NCBI GenBank assembly: GCA_958510875.1
Contig: OY294067.1
Coordinates: 151,292,962 to 151,356,961, forward strand
Direction: 5' to 3'
Origin: Endomychus coccineus
Lineage: Eukaryota; Arthropoda; Insecta; Coleoptera; Endomychidae
DNA length: 64,000 nt
The number at the start of each line of letters is the position of its first letter. Position 1 is the stretch's first letter. A model generated the notes under the pieces. That model was not told the DNA's origin and did no database searches. It saw nothing but the letters and a program-made list of their open reading frames with translations. A program made the translations under genes and the position numbers. Below, piece by piece: positions 12,293 through 22,879 of the stretch.

Positions 12293-12510
12293 AGTTATGT
12301 AAGGTGATTCCCGTTCCCACGATATTCCGCTGACTCCAGCATCAGCGTTATTATGGCAAATCTCGGAATTCACTGGCATGAGACATGAACAGAAAAAAGA
12401 ATCGACATAGACTTGAAACAATTAACACGTATATTTTATATTATGAAATTCATATAATAAATATTAATAAACTTTTTAAAAACGTGTTTCTGTGAATAAG
12501 AAACATAAAG
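12293..12510 (+). repeat. Errantivirus 5' LTR
   Basis: 218 bp starting AGTTATGTAAGG and ending GAAACATAAAG. I found no difference from 19397-19614. An AGT start is usual for this group. AATAAA-like signals occur in its last 60 bp, and a TATATTTTATATTA tract near 12430 may act in the promoter. Confidence 0.95.
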
Positions 12511-12530
12511 TGGCGCAGTCGACGAGGATT
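12511..12530 (+). promoter_or_regulatory. Primer-binding site (tRNA-Ser type)
   Basis: TGGCGCAGTCGACGAGGATT begins directly at the end of the 5' LTR. The TGGCGCAGTCG core is, from memory, the tRNA-Ser-complementary primer site used by 17.6/297-like elements. Confidence 0.75.
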
Positions 12531-12630
12531 TCTGAAAGGGCATTTATCGCAAATAACCCGTCAGTCCCAACTGTTTATTCGGAAGAACCTAAGATCCATC
12601 GTGGAAAACTTGGTTGAAGTGGAGAAGAAG

Positions 12631-12650
12631 ATGAAAGTAACTATTTTAAT
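12631..12650 (+). promoter_or_regulatory. Leader mini-exon and splice donor for env mRNA (candidate)
   Basis: An ATG at 12631 opens a 20-nt segment ending exactly at a consensus donor GTAAGT (12651-12656). With the acceptor at 17727/17728 it would put a start codon and a few hydrophobic codons in frame with env, as known for several errantiviruses that make env from a spliced RNA. This is inference from position, phase and splice consensus. Confidence 0.6.
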
Positions 12651-12694
12651 GTAAGTTGCTCATTTCCTATTTCCTATATTTCTTTTACTGTTCT

Positions 12695-14053
12695 ATGTCA
12701 TTCTCCTCGCATTCATCTCATTCAAGTGAAGATATCGATTGCGAGTTAGATATAGAAAATATTGCATTTAATAGTTCAAACTTAGATTTAGATATTAACA
12801 TATCATTCTCTAATTTAAATATTTCAAAAAATAATACAGCCAAAATGGTAACGCCAAATTTTGATAGCAGACTTTTAGAGATAGTTCCCAAATTTGACGG
12901 AAATCCGTTAGAATTATCATCATATTTAGATACTGCTAATACTCTAATTAATACATATTGGGATCCAAACCCCACAAATCAAAATAACGTTCAAAATACT
13001 ACTCTTATTTATGGAATTTATGCAAAATTAATAGGTAAGGCTCGAGAAGTATATAGTATTTGTATAGCTAAAGATTGGCAATCAGTGAAATCAGCTTTAA
13101 TTGCTCATTTCGGTGATCAAAGAGATGAAAATGGATTGTTATTTGATCTGGATCAGTTACGGCAAACTAATAACGAAACACCATTACAATTTTATACTCG
13201 TATTATGTCTAACTTAAGCGCTCTTCACAATTACTTAGATACACATGAAATTAATCAAGATACAAAACATGTGAAGAAAACATTTTATAACACTCATGCT
13301 TTGAAACTATTTCTCGCCGGTTTAAAAGAACCACTAGGTTCAACAATTAGGGCAATGAAACCAAATGACTTGGCAGAAGCTAGGCAATATATTATTTCAG
13401 AAACTAATATTCGTTATTTACAAAAACCAATTGGTAACCAATATCAATCAAATAAATCCAACCCGAATCCCAAATATAATCAGGGACACGTAAATCATTT
13501 TCAAAACAACTACCAAAATTATCCCCGTGCTAATTCCCAATCACCCCCGAGCTATGCACCTCGATTAAATACTGGAAACAATTTCCCACGAGGTCCCATT
13601 CAAATACATCCAAGGCCAGCCCTTCCACAAAGATATTTTTCAAACAGACAAGTTTTTGGAAACCAAAGAACTTCCCAAAATCCGACTAATATTTCGAAAT
13701 CAAATACACAAAATCAGGCAGTTCGACCAATACCCATGAGTGGAATTTCACACGGAACTTTCCCAAGAACCAGAAATGACACCCCATATAACGCATATTC
13801 ACAACCAAAACAGACTTTTACTTCAGAAGAACTTTATAATCTAGAGCCAAATTATTACGACGAACAAATTAATTCCGATAATCAATACTATGACTATCAA
13901 CACCCGGTTGCAGATTTTCAAACTGAATCAAGCACTTCCTATGAAACAACATATTCTCAAGATGAAAATTATGAAACACAATATCAATCGGCAGAAAATG
14001 TCGAATTGAATCCAAATTTTCAGTTGACGGAATCTCAAGAGCCCATCACATAG
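12695..14053 (+). CDS. gag: Errantivirus gag
   Basis: About 452 codons from the first ATG (12695). The frame is open from 12656 without an ATG, so the ATG is preferred. Gag forms the particle core. The N-terminal ~60 residues are Ser/Asn-rich and acidic. Residues ~60-230 resemble the Ty3/Gypsy capsid region (FDSRLLEIVPKFDG, then YARLIGKA-like and LFLAGLKEPL segments). The C-terminal half is Asn/Gln/Pro-rich with many Arg and Tyr, and has no CCHC knuckle, which is normal for errantiviruses. The last ~88 nt overlap the open pol frame (from 13966), with a candidate slip site at 14014. It ends at TAG 14051-14053. No disruption was seen. Confidence 0.9.
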   Translation: MSFSSHSSHSSEDIDCELDIENIAFNSSNLDLDINISFSNLNISKNNTAKMVTPNFDSRLLEIVPKFDGNPLELSSYLDTANTLINTYWDPNPTNQNNVQNTTLIYGIYAKLIGKAREVYSICIAKDWQSVKSALIAHFGDQRDENGLLFDLDQLRQTNNETPLQFYTRIMSNLSALHNYLDTHEINQDTKHVKKTFYNTHALKLFLAGLKEPLGSTIRAMKPNDLAEARQYIISETNIRYLQKPIGNQYQSNKSNPNPKYNQGHVNHFQNNYQNYPRANSQSPPSYAPRLNTGNNFPRGPIQIHPRPALPQRYFSNRQVFGNQRTSQNPTNISKSNTQNQAVRPIPMSGISHGTFPRTRNDTPYNAYSQPKQTFTSEELYNLEPNYYDEQINSDNQYYDYQHPVADFQTESSTSYETTYSQDENYETQYQSAENVELNPNFQLTESQEPIT

Positions 14054-17000
14054 AAATACATTCACTTTATGATCAGAAAGATCTTCCATATATCAAAATT
14101 TCGAACCCACCTTTGAAATTGTTAATAGATACTGGAGCTACAAAATCTTTTCTAGATCCTGAAATTGCTAAAAACTATTTTCACGACCATATAAAAAAGG
14201 AACCGTTCACTATCTCTTCTATATTTCAAACTACTTATGAAAACTATTGCGCAGAAATCCCTGCTTTCAGTGAGTTTAATTCAAACAAAAAAATTAAATT
14301 TTACCTGTTCAAATTTCATCATTTTTTCAACGGTTTAATAGGGTATGATACTCTGAAAGCTTTTGATGTACAACTAGACATTCAAAACTCCCTTCTAAAA
14401 ACACTTATTGTAGAACTTCCTTTAAGTCATTACGAAACAAAAGGAAAACTCCTATTTTTCGCAAGACTAGAACCATTCTCAATCGAATCCGCGAAAATTC
14501 CAGTAACATTACCTGAAGGCAATATAACTATTCCTGAAACAGAAATTTTCCATTGTAAAATCCGCGAATGTCTGACAACAGCTCATTCCGGATATGCTCC
14601 TGTTGAAATTTGTAATAACACCAGTGACGTACAAGAAATTTTCTTGTATTCTCCCGTACCAGTCACAGCTTTCGACAAAAATAATTTCGAACTATTCCAT
14701 ATGACCATACAAGACATGTATCATGATAACACACCCAAGTATGATATGACACCATTTATTCGTACAGAACATATGAACCTTGAAGAAAAAAATCAACTCA
14801 TGAATCTAATCCAATCGTATTCTGACATTTTTCACCGTGAAAATTCTGAATTAACTTTCACTAACCAGGTAAAACATAAAATAAATACTACAGATGAGAC
14901 ACCAATCTATACAAAATCTTATCGATATCCATTCATTCATAAACCAGAGGTTGAAAAACAAGTCAATGACATGCTTAAACAAGGTATCATCAGACCCAGT
15001 GACTCTCCATGGTCATCCCCTATCTGGATAGTCCCGAAAAAATTAGATGCATCCGGCAAGAAAAAGTGGCGCATCGTGGTTGACTATCGAAAGATCAATG
15101 ACAAAACAATTGACGACCGATATCCTATCCCTAACATTTCCGACATTCTTGACAAATTAGGCAGATGCCAGTATTTCACTACATTAGATTTAACGAGCGG
15201 CTTTCATCAAATAGAGATGTGTTCTGATGATATAAAAAAAACAGCGTTCAATGTAGAGAACGGACATTATGAATACTTGCGCATGCCATTTGGGTTAAAG
15301 AATGCTCCCTCCACTTTCCAAAGAGTAATGGATAATGTATTGAAAGGTTTACAGAATGTTATTTGTTTTGTTTACATAGACGATATCATTATATTCTCGA
15401 CATCCCTACAAGAGCATATGGTAAACCTCAAACTCGTATTTCAGAGATTGAGAGAAAGTAATCTAAAAGTGCAGCTCGATAAGTCAGAATTTCTGAGAAA
15501 AGAGGTCGCGTTCTTAGGTCACATTATCACCCCAGAGGGCATCAAACCAAACCCAGACAAAATTAAAGCAATCATAAACTACCCAATTCCTAAAACAACC
15601 AAAGAAATCAAAGGATTTCTCGGACTCCTGGGCTATTACAGGAAATTCATTCAAAATTTCGCTAAAATTACAAAACCATTCACTACATGTTTGAAAAAAG
15701 GAGCCCAGATAAATATTAACGATCCTATTTATATCAAAACATTTGAAGACTGTAAATCCTTATTAACTAATGATCCAATCCTTCAATATCCCGACTTCAC
15801 CAAGGACTTTAATTTGACAACAGACGCTAGCAACGTTGCTATAAGCGCAATCCTATCTCAAGGACCCATAGGGGCCGACAAGCCTATTGCCTTTGCATCA
15901 CGAACACTAAACGACTCAGAACGTAACTATTCAACTATAGAGAAAGAACTCTTAGCTATCGTTTGGGGCACTAAATACTTCAGGCCATATCTGTTCGGCA
16001 GGTCATTCAAAATTCTATGCGATCACAAACCGCTTCAATGGCTTATGTCCTTGAAGGAACCAAATTCCCGTTTGGTCCGATGGAGACTGAAACTTGAAGA
16101 ATTTGACTACACAATTATATATAAAAAAGGAAAGACGAACACTAATGCCGACGCCCTATCTAGAGTAGAAATTTATCCGACAGACGTACAAGATAATATT
16201 CCCCCTATATTACAATATATGCAAGAATACAATAAAAATCCAATCCTTGATAATACTAATGAACCTTCAACAAGTAACCAACCAGACAACATTTCAATGA
16301 TCGGACAAGTAGACCCCGATGAAAACAATGATGACGAAACAATCCATACTAGTGCCGAAAATCCCATATTGGAAATTAAAATTACCGATAAGCCAGTAAA
16401 TTATTTTCTCTGTCAATTATTTATCATTGAAGTTCATGAAAACCCTAGATTAGAAACAAAAAGGATATTCAAAGACCCTGTGAATCGAACAAGATGGTAC
16501 ATTTATGTAACGAAAGAAAGTTTTCGAAAACAAGTAATAGAGTTCTTGAAAGAATTCGGTAGTCCTAAAAGACAATATACTGTTTACTTTCAGAATGATG
16601 AAAATCAAAATTTATATAAAGAAATGTGTACTTTCCTTCCACAGATTTTCAAAAATGCCGCCTTCAAAATTTTAAAATCCAACAAACTCTTAGTTGACGT
16701 TACTACGGAAAATAGGCAACAAAATCTAATAAAGTCTATCCATGAAGGTATTACAAATCATAGAGGCATTCATGAAACAATCAATGAAATCAAATTAAAA
16801 TATTATTGGCCTAAATTGAATGACGACGTCAGAAAATATATCAATAACTGTTCTATTTGCCAACAAGTCAAATATGAACGACATCCACCTCTAATAAAAC
16901 TACAATTGACTCCTACCCCCAAAAAACCGTTTGAAACTATTCATATAGACACGTTCAAATTTGAAAATTCAATAGCTTTAACAATCTGTGATAGTTTTTC

Positions 17001-17775
17001 ACGATTTGGACAAGCGTATATCTTACCAAGCCTATCTGGACTACATGTATATCAGTCTCTCCTACAGTTTATTACAACCTATAAAATTCCAGAAAATATA
17101 ATATCTGATAACGGAACTGAATTCAAACAGACACTTCTGAAAGATTTTTCAAATGTTCACAAAATCAACTGGCACTACACATTACCATTGAATCCTAACA
17201 GTAATGCAATCGTTGAGAGGTTCCATTCAACTCTAATTGAACATATGCGTACTCTCACATTGACTAAACCAAAAATAAATCCCTTCGAAAAATTAATGTA
17301 TGCTGTTCTAGGATACAATAATTCCATTCACACAGCCACTAAGAAAAAACCAGTTGATCTAATATTAGGTCATTTAGAATTAAAAGACTCAATAGATATT
17401 GATAATGAATTCCATTCGAACAGTCAAGTTGTCGATGACCACAAGCAGATAATGTCCGATTTATATAAAAAACTTCATGACAACATGGCCCAACAAAAAT
17501 CAAACCTAATTTCAAAAATTAACGAAAAACGTAACGATCCTCCTGATATCGAACCAGGTCGAATGGGTTATCGAAAATTAACAGACAGACAGTCAAAAAC
17601 AAAACCACCTTATCGACCCGAACATATATTGAAATCTAATGAATTAACTGCTACCACCACTCAAAATACCTACCACAAACAAGTATTCAAGCCACGAAGA
17701 AAAATGACTGATAATCCACTTTTACAGGTTGATGATACTTCCTTCGATAACGGCACAGAAAGTTCAGATTCATAA
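13966..17775 (+). CDS. pol: Errantivirus pol (protease, RT, RNase H, integrase)
   Basis: The frame is open from 13966 and has no ATG near the protease, so expression by -1 shift from gag is likely. Counting from 14113, the protease has LLIDTGATKSF at residues ~3-13. RT covers ~255-450, with YIDDII at 421-426. RNase H covers ~560-690, with TTDASN near 570 and YSTIEKELLAIVWG. The integrase has an HHCC finger at ~880-920 (ending CSICQQ), then catalytic Asp in HIDTF (~946), Asp in SDNGTEF (~998) and Glu in VERFHS (~1034). The C-terminus is basic and overlaps the env acceptor region by 47 nt. All catalytic residues are present and no stop interrupts the 1220 codons. Confidence 0.95.
14014..14020 (+). 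promoter_or_regulatory. Candidate -1 frameshift site for pol
   Basis: The heptamer A AAT TTT is in register with the gag codons (CCA AAT TTT) and fits X XXY YYZ. It lies inside the gag/pol overlap, 33 nt before the gag stop, and slipping back one base enters the open pol frame. No downstream pseudoknot was worked out. Confidence 0.55.
17721..17728 (+). promoter_or_regulatory. Candidate splice acceptor for env
   Basis: CCACTTTTACAG precedes position 17728. The following exon is in frame with env when joined to a 20-nt leader exon ending at 12650. It is pyrimidine-rich with a correct AG, and lies within the end of pol. Confidence 0.6.
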
Positions 17776-19387
17776 CCTCAAAAATAACCCTGGTATCCTT
17801 CCCTTTAAATTGGGAACTGCTAGAATCAAAATCGCATCCCATACTTTTCTCCATTACATTCAAATTGACCATTTGAGATACCAAGTCCAATCAATAACTA
17901 CTCGTTATGATCAAGTGGGTAAATTAATCAATAGAACAAATTCCAGCGTAGACGACTTGTATAACGTCTACACACATTTAAAAAATGAAGTAAATACGGT
18001 TAATAAAAAATTTAATTCACTCTTTCCAAAAGGAAGACCAAAGAGAGGCCTAATCAACCCTGCTGGCTCTTTAATAAAATTCTTCACAGGAAATTTAGAT
18101 CAAGGAGACGCGAAAGAAATTTATGGTAGTATTTCCAAACTAGAAACTAGTCAGAATAAAATTATAAAAAAGGTGAATAAACATATATCACTGACTTCAA
18201 AGTTAATGAACAATATCAATGAAACAATGACAGCCATTACACACAATCAGAATCTAATTGAACAAAAAATCGAGGAATTGAGAAAGGCCATTAATGAATC
18301 ATCCTATTCTCATTATTTAGAAATATATAACATATTAGACCAGATCAAATTCAATTTAGATTCACTCTTGAGCTTTATTTCTGAAATCGAAAATGCTGTA
18401 AGTTTTGCCTATTTAAAAACTTTACATCATAGTATTGTTACACCCAGCGATTTAAAAGAAATTATAAATGATTTGCATAAATCTCATGACAATTCACAAT
18501 TACTCTTCCACGAAGAAGAATATCTAAATTATTACAGGATAGTAGAAGTATATGTCTTTATGACTAACGAGAAAATGATATTTTCACTTGATTTTCCTTT
18601 AGTTCACCCAAACATTTTTGACCATTATCACCTCTACTCAATACCAAACAAAAATCAATCCATCATAATTCCACCCTCTTCCTACCTTACCCTGAGCAAC
18701 ATGGAGTACCAGTACCACGACGAAGAGTGCATCGACCTTATGCCAAACTACTTGTGCAAGAGAAACCACTTGCTACCTCTTCGGGAAAACCTAGACTGTA
18801 TAACATCGCTATTGTCAACCGAAACAACTTTAACCAACTGTCACCAAGTTCCAGTCCACGTAAAACAACAAATTATAGAAGAAATAAACGAGGCACATTA
18901 CATCGGAATTTTCCCAGAATCCCAAAAAATTCAAGCTGATTGCCAAGAAGACAACGTGGCTATACTGAAAGGAACCTATTTATTCACCATCCCACCAGGA
19001 TGTTCCATTGCAACACCGACTTACAGTTATAAAAATGAAAAGGGCACCATAATAGGGAATCCCATAACCTTAGAAGATATAAAACTAGTTAAGTTACCAA
19101 CTCTCCACGTCGAGAAATTACTATTGGAAAGGACTTCCCTTGACAAATTACATCAACTGCAATTACAAGAAGAAGAAGAAGAACCCCTCGAAAATTTGAA
19201 TCTTCATAAGAAATATTCCCTGTGGTCTTTAGGAAGCATCGCGACATTAACCATTTGCATTCTAGTCTACTTATTCTACAAATTCAGACGAGAAATCACA
19301 AAACGGTTAGATAGAGCGGAAACTCAAGAAAGCCATAGGTTGGCTCTCGACGAAACTCAAGTGATTCCACCCTCGAGTTCCTTTTAG
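17729..19387 (+). CDS. env: Errantivirus envelope glycoprotein
   Basis: 552 codons open and undisturbed. The first codon given is not an ATG in isolation (TTG, with ATG next), which fits production from a spliced RNA that supplies the start. A dibasic furin-type site RPKR at residues 103-106 is followed by a Gly-rich hydrophobic segment (GLINPAGSLIKFFTG), the position and look of the fusion peptide in baculovirus F-like envelopes of insect errantiviruses. Then come heptad-rich helices (~125-250), a Cys-containing domain (~330-430), a membrane span at ~497-518 (LWSLGSIATLTICILVYLFY) and a short basic cytoplasmic tail. The stop TAG overlaps the polypurine tract. Whether particles are infectious cannot be told. 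Confidence 0.92.
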   Translation: MMILPSITAQKVQIHNLKNNPGILPFKLGTARIKIASHTFLHYIQIDHLRYQVQSITTRYDQVGKLINRTNSSVDDLYNVYTHLKNEVNTVNKKFNSLFPKGRPKRGLINPAGSLIKFFTGNLDQGDAKEIYGSISKLETSQNKIIKKVNKHISLTSKLMNNINETMTAITHNQNLIEQKIEELRKAINESSYSHYLEIYNILDQIKFNLDSLLSFISEIENAVSFAYLKTLHHSIVTPSDLKEIINDLHKSHDNSQLLFHEEEYLNYYRIVEVYVFMTNEKMIFSLDFPLVHPNIFDHYHLYSIPNKNQSIIIPPSSYLTLSNMEYQYHDEECIDLMPNYLCKRNHLLPLRENLDCITSLLSTETTLTNCHQVPVHVKQQIIEEINEAHYIGIFPESQKIQADCQEDNVAILKGTYLFTIPPGCSIATPTYSYKNEKGTIIGNPITLEDIKLVKLPTLHVEKLLLERTSLDKLHQLQLQEEEEEPLENLNLHKKYSLWSLGSIATLTICILVYLFYKFRREITKRLDRAETQESHRLALDETQVIPPSSSF

Positions 19388-19396
19388 GGATGGAGG
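19386..19396 (+). promoter_or_regulatory. Polypurine tract
   Basis: AGGGATGGAGG lies immediately upstream of the 3' LTR and is the expected plus-strand primer. It overlaps the env stop codon. Confidence 0.85.
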
Positions 19397-19614
19397 AGTT
19401 ATGTAAGGTGATTCCCGTTCCCACGATATTCCGCTGACTCCAGCATCAGCGTTATTATGGCAAATCTCGGAATTCACTGGCATGAGACATGAACAGAAAA
19501 AAGAATCGACATAGACTTGAAACAATTAACACGTATATTTTATATTATGAAATTCATATAATAAATATTAATAAACTTTTTAAAAACGTGTTTCTGTGAA
19601 TAAGAAACATAAAG
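19397..19614 (+). repeat. Errantivirus 3' LTR
   Basis: 218 bp, no difference seen from the 5' LTR. It is followed directly by the target copy AGGT at 19615-19618. Confidence 0.95.
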
Positions 19615-19618
19615 AGGT

Positions 19619-20399
19619 ACGCTTTTTTATTTTGTTCACTTTCTGCAACAATGTATCCAAAAATCAAATCTCACTGCTACTAATCTGAACGGGGCATGCG
19701 GCGTTTGGAAGGTTCCTCAAAAACGCATTTTTTGGTCCAAGACTTATCACGATCCGTCAAGTAGAATCCGAGATGTCGTACCGGATGGGTTGTAGTCATG
19801 AATCCGCCATTTTGAATTTTTTTATCAAAACTCAGATTTTTGATTATATCGACAGATATGGACAATTCAAGAAACGAAAGAAACGGCGCGGCGCTAGGAA
19901 ACTGTATACGTCTCAAATAGCTAAGGCATTGCGCATGAGTATAAGGACATGCGGTGTATAAAAATGTAATAGAATAGGTATTTGCTTGCTTTTTTCAGTT
20001 TTTTTTTACTTTATCTAGAGTGATTCATCTGCTGTGACTATTATCTAGCCTTGTGTGTCTTTACACTGAGCTACCTTCGGTTTTTCTCCAGTCTCATAGA
20101 GAAGCTGCAGATAATGAATGTCGTCACGTGAAGAAATTCAGTTGAGTTTACATCGTTAAATTGTTGATTATATTTAAACTTCGAATTTGTTCAATTAAAG
20201 TAAGTTCTTAAAGATTGATTGTGTTGAAAAAGAACTTTAGCCTTGCTGATTAGTGTATAAACAAAGTTTTGGGTACCAGATTGAACAGTGACAACACGTC
20301 CTATAGTGTCAGACAGCTGTTTCGTCCTTCTTATGGGGTCGTAAGTGAGACGAGGCAGATGTGAAGTCACTTATCAACCATTCCCGAAAGTGATATAAT
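19619..20399. other. No gene recognised
   Basis: Sequence continuing the pre-insertion DNA. It includes an AATCCGCCATTTTGAATTTTT-like tract near 19800 (a motif also seen as AAAATGGCGGAC at 54.7 kb) and poly-T tracts. No coding similarity was found. Confidence 0.5.
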
Positions 20400-20640
20400 A
20401 AAACACCCTCAAAGTGTTTGGCAAACCTAGAAGTTACAATACCATCTGCCGGAAAGCACAGTCTCAGTTTCAGTTCAAGCCTCAAGCCTGTCCTCAAGAT
20501 GCCACCTGGGATTGTTAGCGAAACGTCGGCATCAAGTCGTGCTATTATGACGCGGAGCATCGAACTGATGGAACATTCATCTTCTGGTTCGTTATTTTCG
20601 GTAGCTAGAAGAGAAGCGCTTTTCTGGCTAGCGGGCCTGC
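20400..20640 (+). mobile_element. Penelope-like element 3' remnant
   Basis: 20460-20560 matches, on the opposite strand, the region around 59430-59520: AGTTTCAGTTCAAGCCTCAAG, then a hammerhead-like block, then GGCATCAAGTCG...CTATT(A/G)TGACGCGGA. It is therefore a piece of the same Penelope family as 59280-60245, without coding sequence. After about 20560 the similarity is lost. Confidence 0.7.
20489..20531 (+). ncRNA. Degenerate hammerhead-like motif (Penelope)
   Basis: Compared with 59446-59488, the order stem I, core, stem II, GAAA, ACGTC, GGC is kept, but the invariant CUGANGA core reads CTCAAGA (20493-20499). The missing G predicts loss of self-cleavage. Stem I still pairs if G.U is allowed. 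Confidence 0.5.
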
Positions 20641-22439
20641 AGTAAGCACAGTTCCAGACAACGAGGTCTAGTGACCTCGTTGGTTCCAGAGAGCGTCAGG
20701 CATGATGAGTCGTTCGACATCCTGCTTACTCAGGCCGACACACTTCCCGTGGAAAAACTTCTCGCAAGAACCCCTGCACGGCAAACCCGGGGTCTTGCTA
20801 GTTATCGCTGAAGTACACGTTGAGCAGATTCATCTTTCCTCTTTACCAGGCAGATAATAGAGTAACAGAAAACTTCGACTTTTTTGCTCCTTAATGAGTC
20901 AATCGTTTTTTACTTTTGTATTGGGTATTATCAAATTGCAGTGTATGAATCAACAAATTCACTTTTCACTCTGATATATGTGAGACTGATGGTGAATCCA
21001 CTACATAATTCACTAAATGATGAATAAATTTTGAATGGCGAGAAAGTACGGACTTATTAAGAGACGATTTACCCACAAAATGCAGGGAAAATCCTGGAGC
21101 TAAGCAAGCACGTGTTTACCTCTCGATATCTCGAAACTAATGTTTTTGAAGTGAAAACTTCTTACGGTGCGTTGAGCTATTTCAGATGGAGGTAAAACCA
21201 TGAGTCCGTCACGTGCCGTCATGCTGTAGCTATATATATTAGGTATTATGTATACTGCTGCGTGCGCAACTACTCGGGTGAGGCGTCAGGCAGTCTCTCT
21301 ATACGCTTACACACGTGTGCATATCTGAGTCGGATACTCGACGTTATTCATTTACTCAATCCTTGGTCCTCGTGCAGACGAAAGTTATATTTTTATTGAA
21401 TTTATTAGTTGTACATTGTGTACTTAGTATCGTATCTACGTGCAAGGTTTCAAATATTGTGAATATAATTCTTGTCATGAGAATATAACATTAGTGATGT
21501 GTTTAAGTGAGAACTTTTGCATGTGTACTACACATTGATGACGTTGAGTTATATCTAGTTTATTATTTTCATTGTTCGAATGTTGGATCACATCATCAAA
21601 TATAATAGTGAGTATCGTCTTGATGTTTTTTCAATACTACTAATACGAAAGTACAGAATTTTATTTCAAATAATTATTCGTGGTGTAATTTACGATCATA
21701 CTGACATTTGACGGAAATGTTTATATGTTTACATTTTGCGTTTCTTTTTAGATTATTTGTTCATTGGTCCGAATTGAAGATGTTTTCTAACACCATCCGT
21801 AGACATCTTCAATTCGGACCAATTCTGTTTAACATCACTTTCATTTACATCGATGTAAATATCAATGAAGAATATGTTTTGAAAATATAATAATGTGTAT
21901 TTATTATAATGACTATCGGGTTACATTCATACTCTTTACAGGGATTGTACCGCCCATTATACGTTTTTTATTATTAAATATAAAAATGTATATAATTGTT
22001 GATTGAAATGCTGACAGTTGTCAAAACTAAAGAAAAACTGATTATATTAATTTTCATCTAAAAATAATAAAATTGTAATTTCGGATGCTACAACGAGTAC
22101 AACAACTCCATACTAAACTCCGTAGGCAATAGTATCTGTGGCATCGAAGTCTTCGTTGGTTGTCATAATGCTGAGCAACAAAATTTCGTCAGGCAAGTTG
22201 CATAAAATGAGAACCGTTGATACGGGTTAATTACCATACGAGTTAATTTAAGTTCTTAACCGACCATACGATGTTGGGGATGGATTGTCCAATGGCACTG
22301 TCAGAAAATTTCATGTAGAAAGAGATGATAGTGGTAAAATCATACGAGTTTGGATGAAATTCCCAAAATAAATTGGTTACTTCATAATGTCAGTTTTCAC
22401 TTCTGTCAGCAGTGCTGGGTGACTGCTCGTATTTTTTTT
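20641..22439. other. Gene-free stretch with two hairpins
   Basis: No coding similarity. It contains a 9-bp stem AACGAGGTC/GACCTCGTT (20660-20681) and a perfect 21-bp hairpin (21763-21823). A TATATATATT tract near 21231 followed by CpG-rich sequence could be an old promoter or LTR, but nothing confirms it. Confidence 0.5.
21763..21823. repeat. Perfect 21-bp inverted repeat (hairpin)
   Basis: ATTGGTCCGAATTGAAGATG and one further T (21763-21783) are exactly complementary to 21803-21823, with a 19-nt loop. There is no flanking similarity to the other elements here. Confidence 0.8.
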
Positions 22440-22856
22440 CGTTGTTTTTGATTGTGAAATAATTAATTGAAATGTATTTTTCTATTAAAGGTTTTAATAA
22501 ATGTTTAGATTGTTTGCTTTTTGCTTTGTTTTAGTTTTCCGGCTAGCTTATTACTCTATCAATGAACTAAAATGATGTTTTGGTTCTATTATTCTCAGGT
22601 TCTCTATATCTATGTAGGAGTAATAATTATGATAAAAGAAAATATCTTTCTTATTTAAATTCAAATAGATAGTATGTTTATTTAATCAAGTATAAATTTG
22701 AGGTTAAGCCTTTATGTGGAAATGGTTTTAGTGATTACATTGTTCGTTGAACTCTATGACTATAACATTCCTTATTAACACTTGTCATAGAATAATCAGT
22801 TTTACAAACTATAATTACTCTTTTAATGATTTCTATGGTTACATCATAAATTGCAT
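22440..22856. repeat. Dispersed repeat, copy 1
   Basis: About 410 bp similar to 27363-27798 in the same orientation, including TTCTCAGGTTCTCTATATC and TATAAATTTGAGGTTAAGCC. It runs straight into the Penelope RT remnant at 22880-23440, so it may be the downstream part of that element (minus strand). Confidence 0.75.
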
Positions 22857-22879
22857 TCTAAATAAAACTTCACTGCATT

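Larger units (their letters stand above)
12293..19614 (+). mobile_element. Full-length errantivirus (Ty3/Gypsy with env)
   Basis: Complete 7322-bp element: LTR, primer site, gag, pol, env, polypurine tract, LTR. It is flanked on both sides by AGGT (12289-12292 and 19615-19618), a 4-bp target duplication. The two 218-bp LTRs appear identical base for base, all three reading frames are open, and the catalytic residues of protease, RT, RNase H and integrase are visible. Gag lacks a CCHC knuckle, pol overlaps gag in the -1 frame, and env has a furin-type site followed by a fusion-peptide-like segment. These are the hallmarks of the 17.6/ZAM/gypsy group. A recent, potentially active insertion is the straightforward reading. 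Expression cannot be judged from DNA. Confidence 0.95.
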
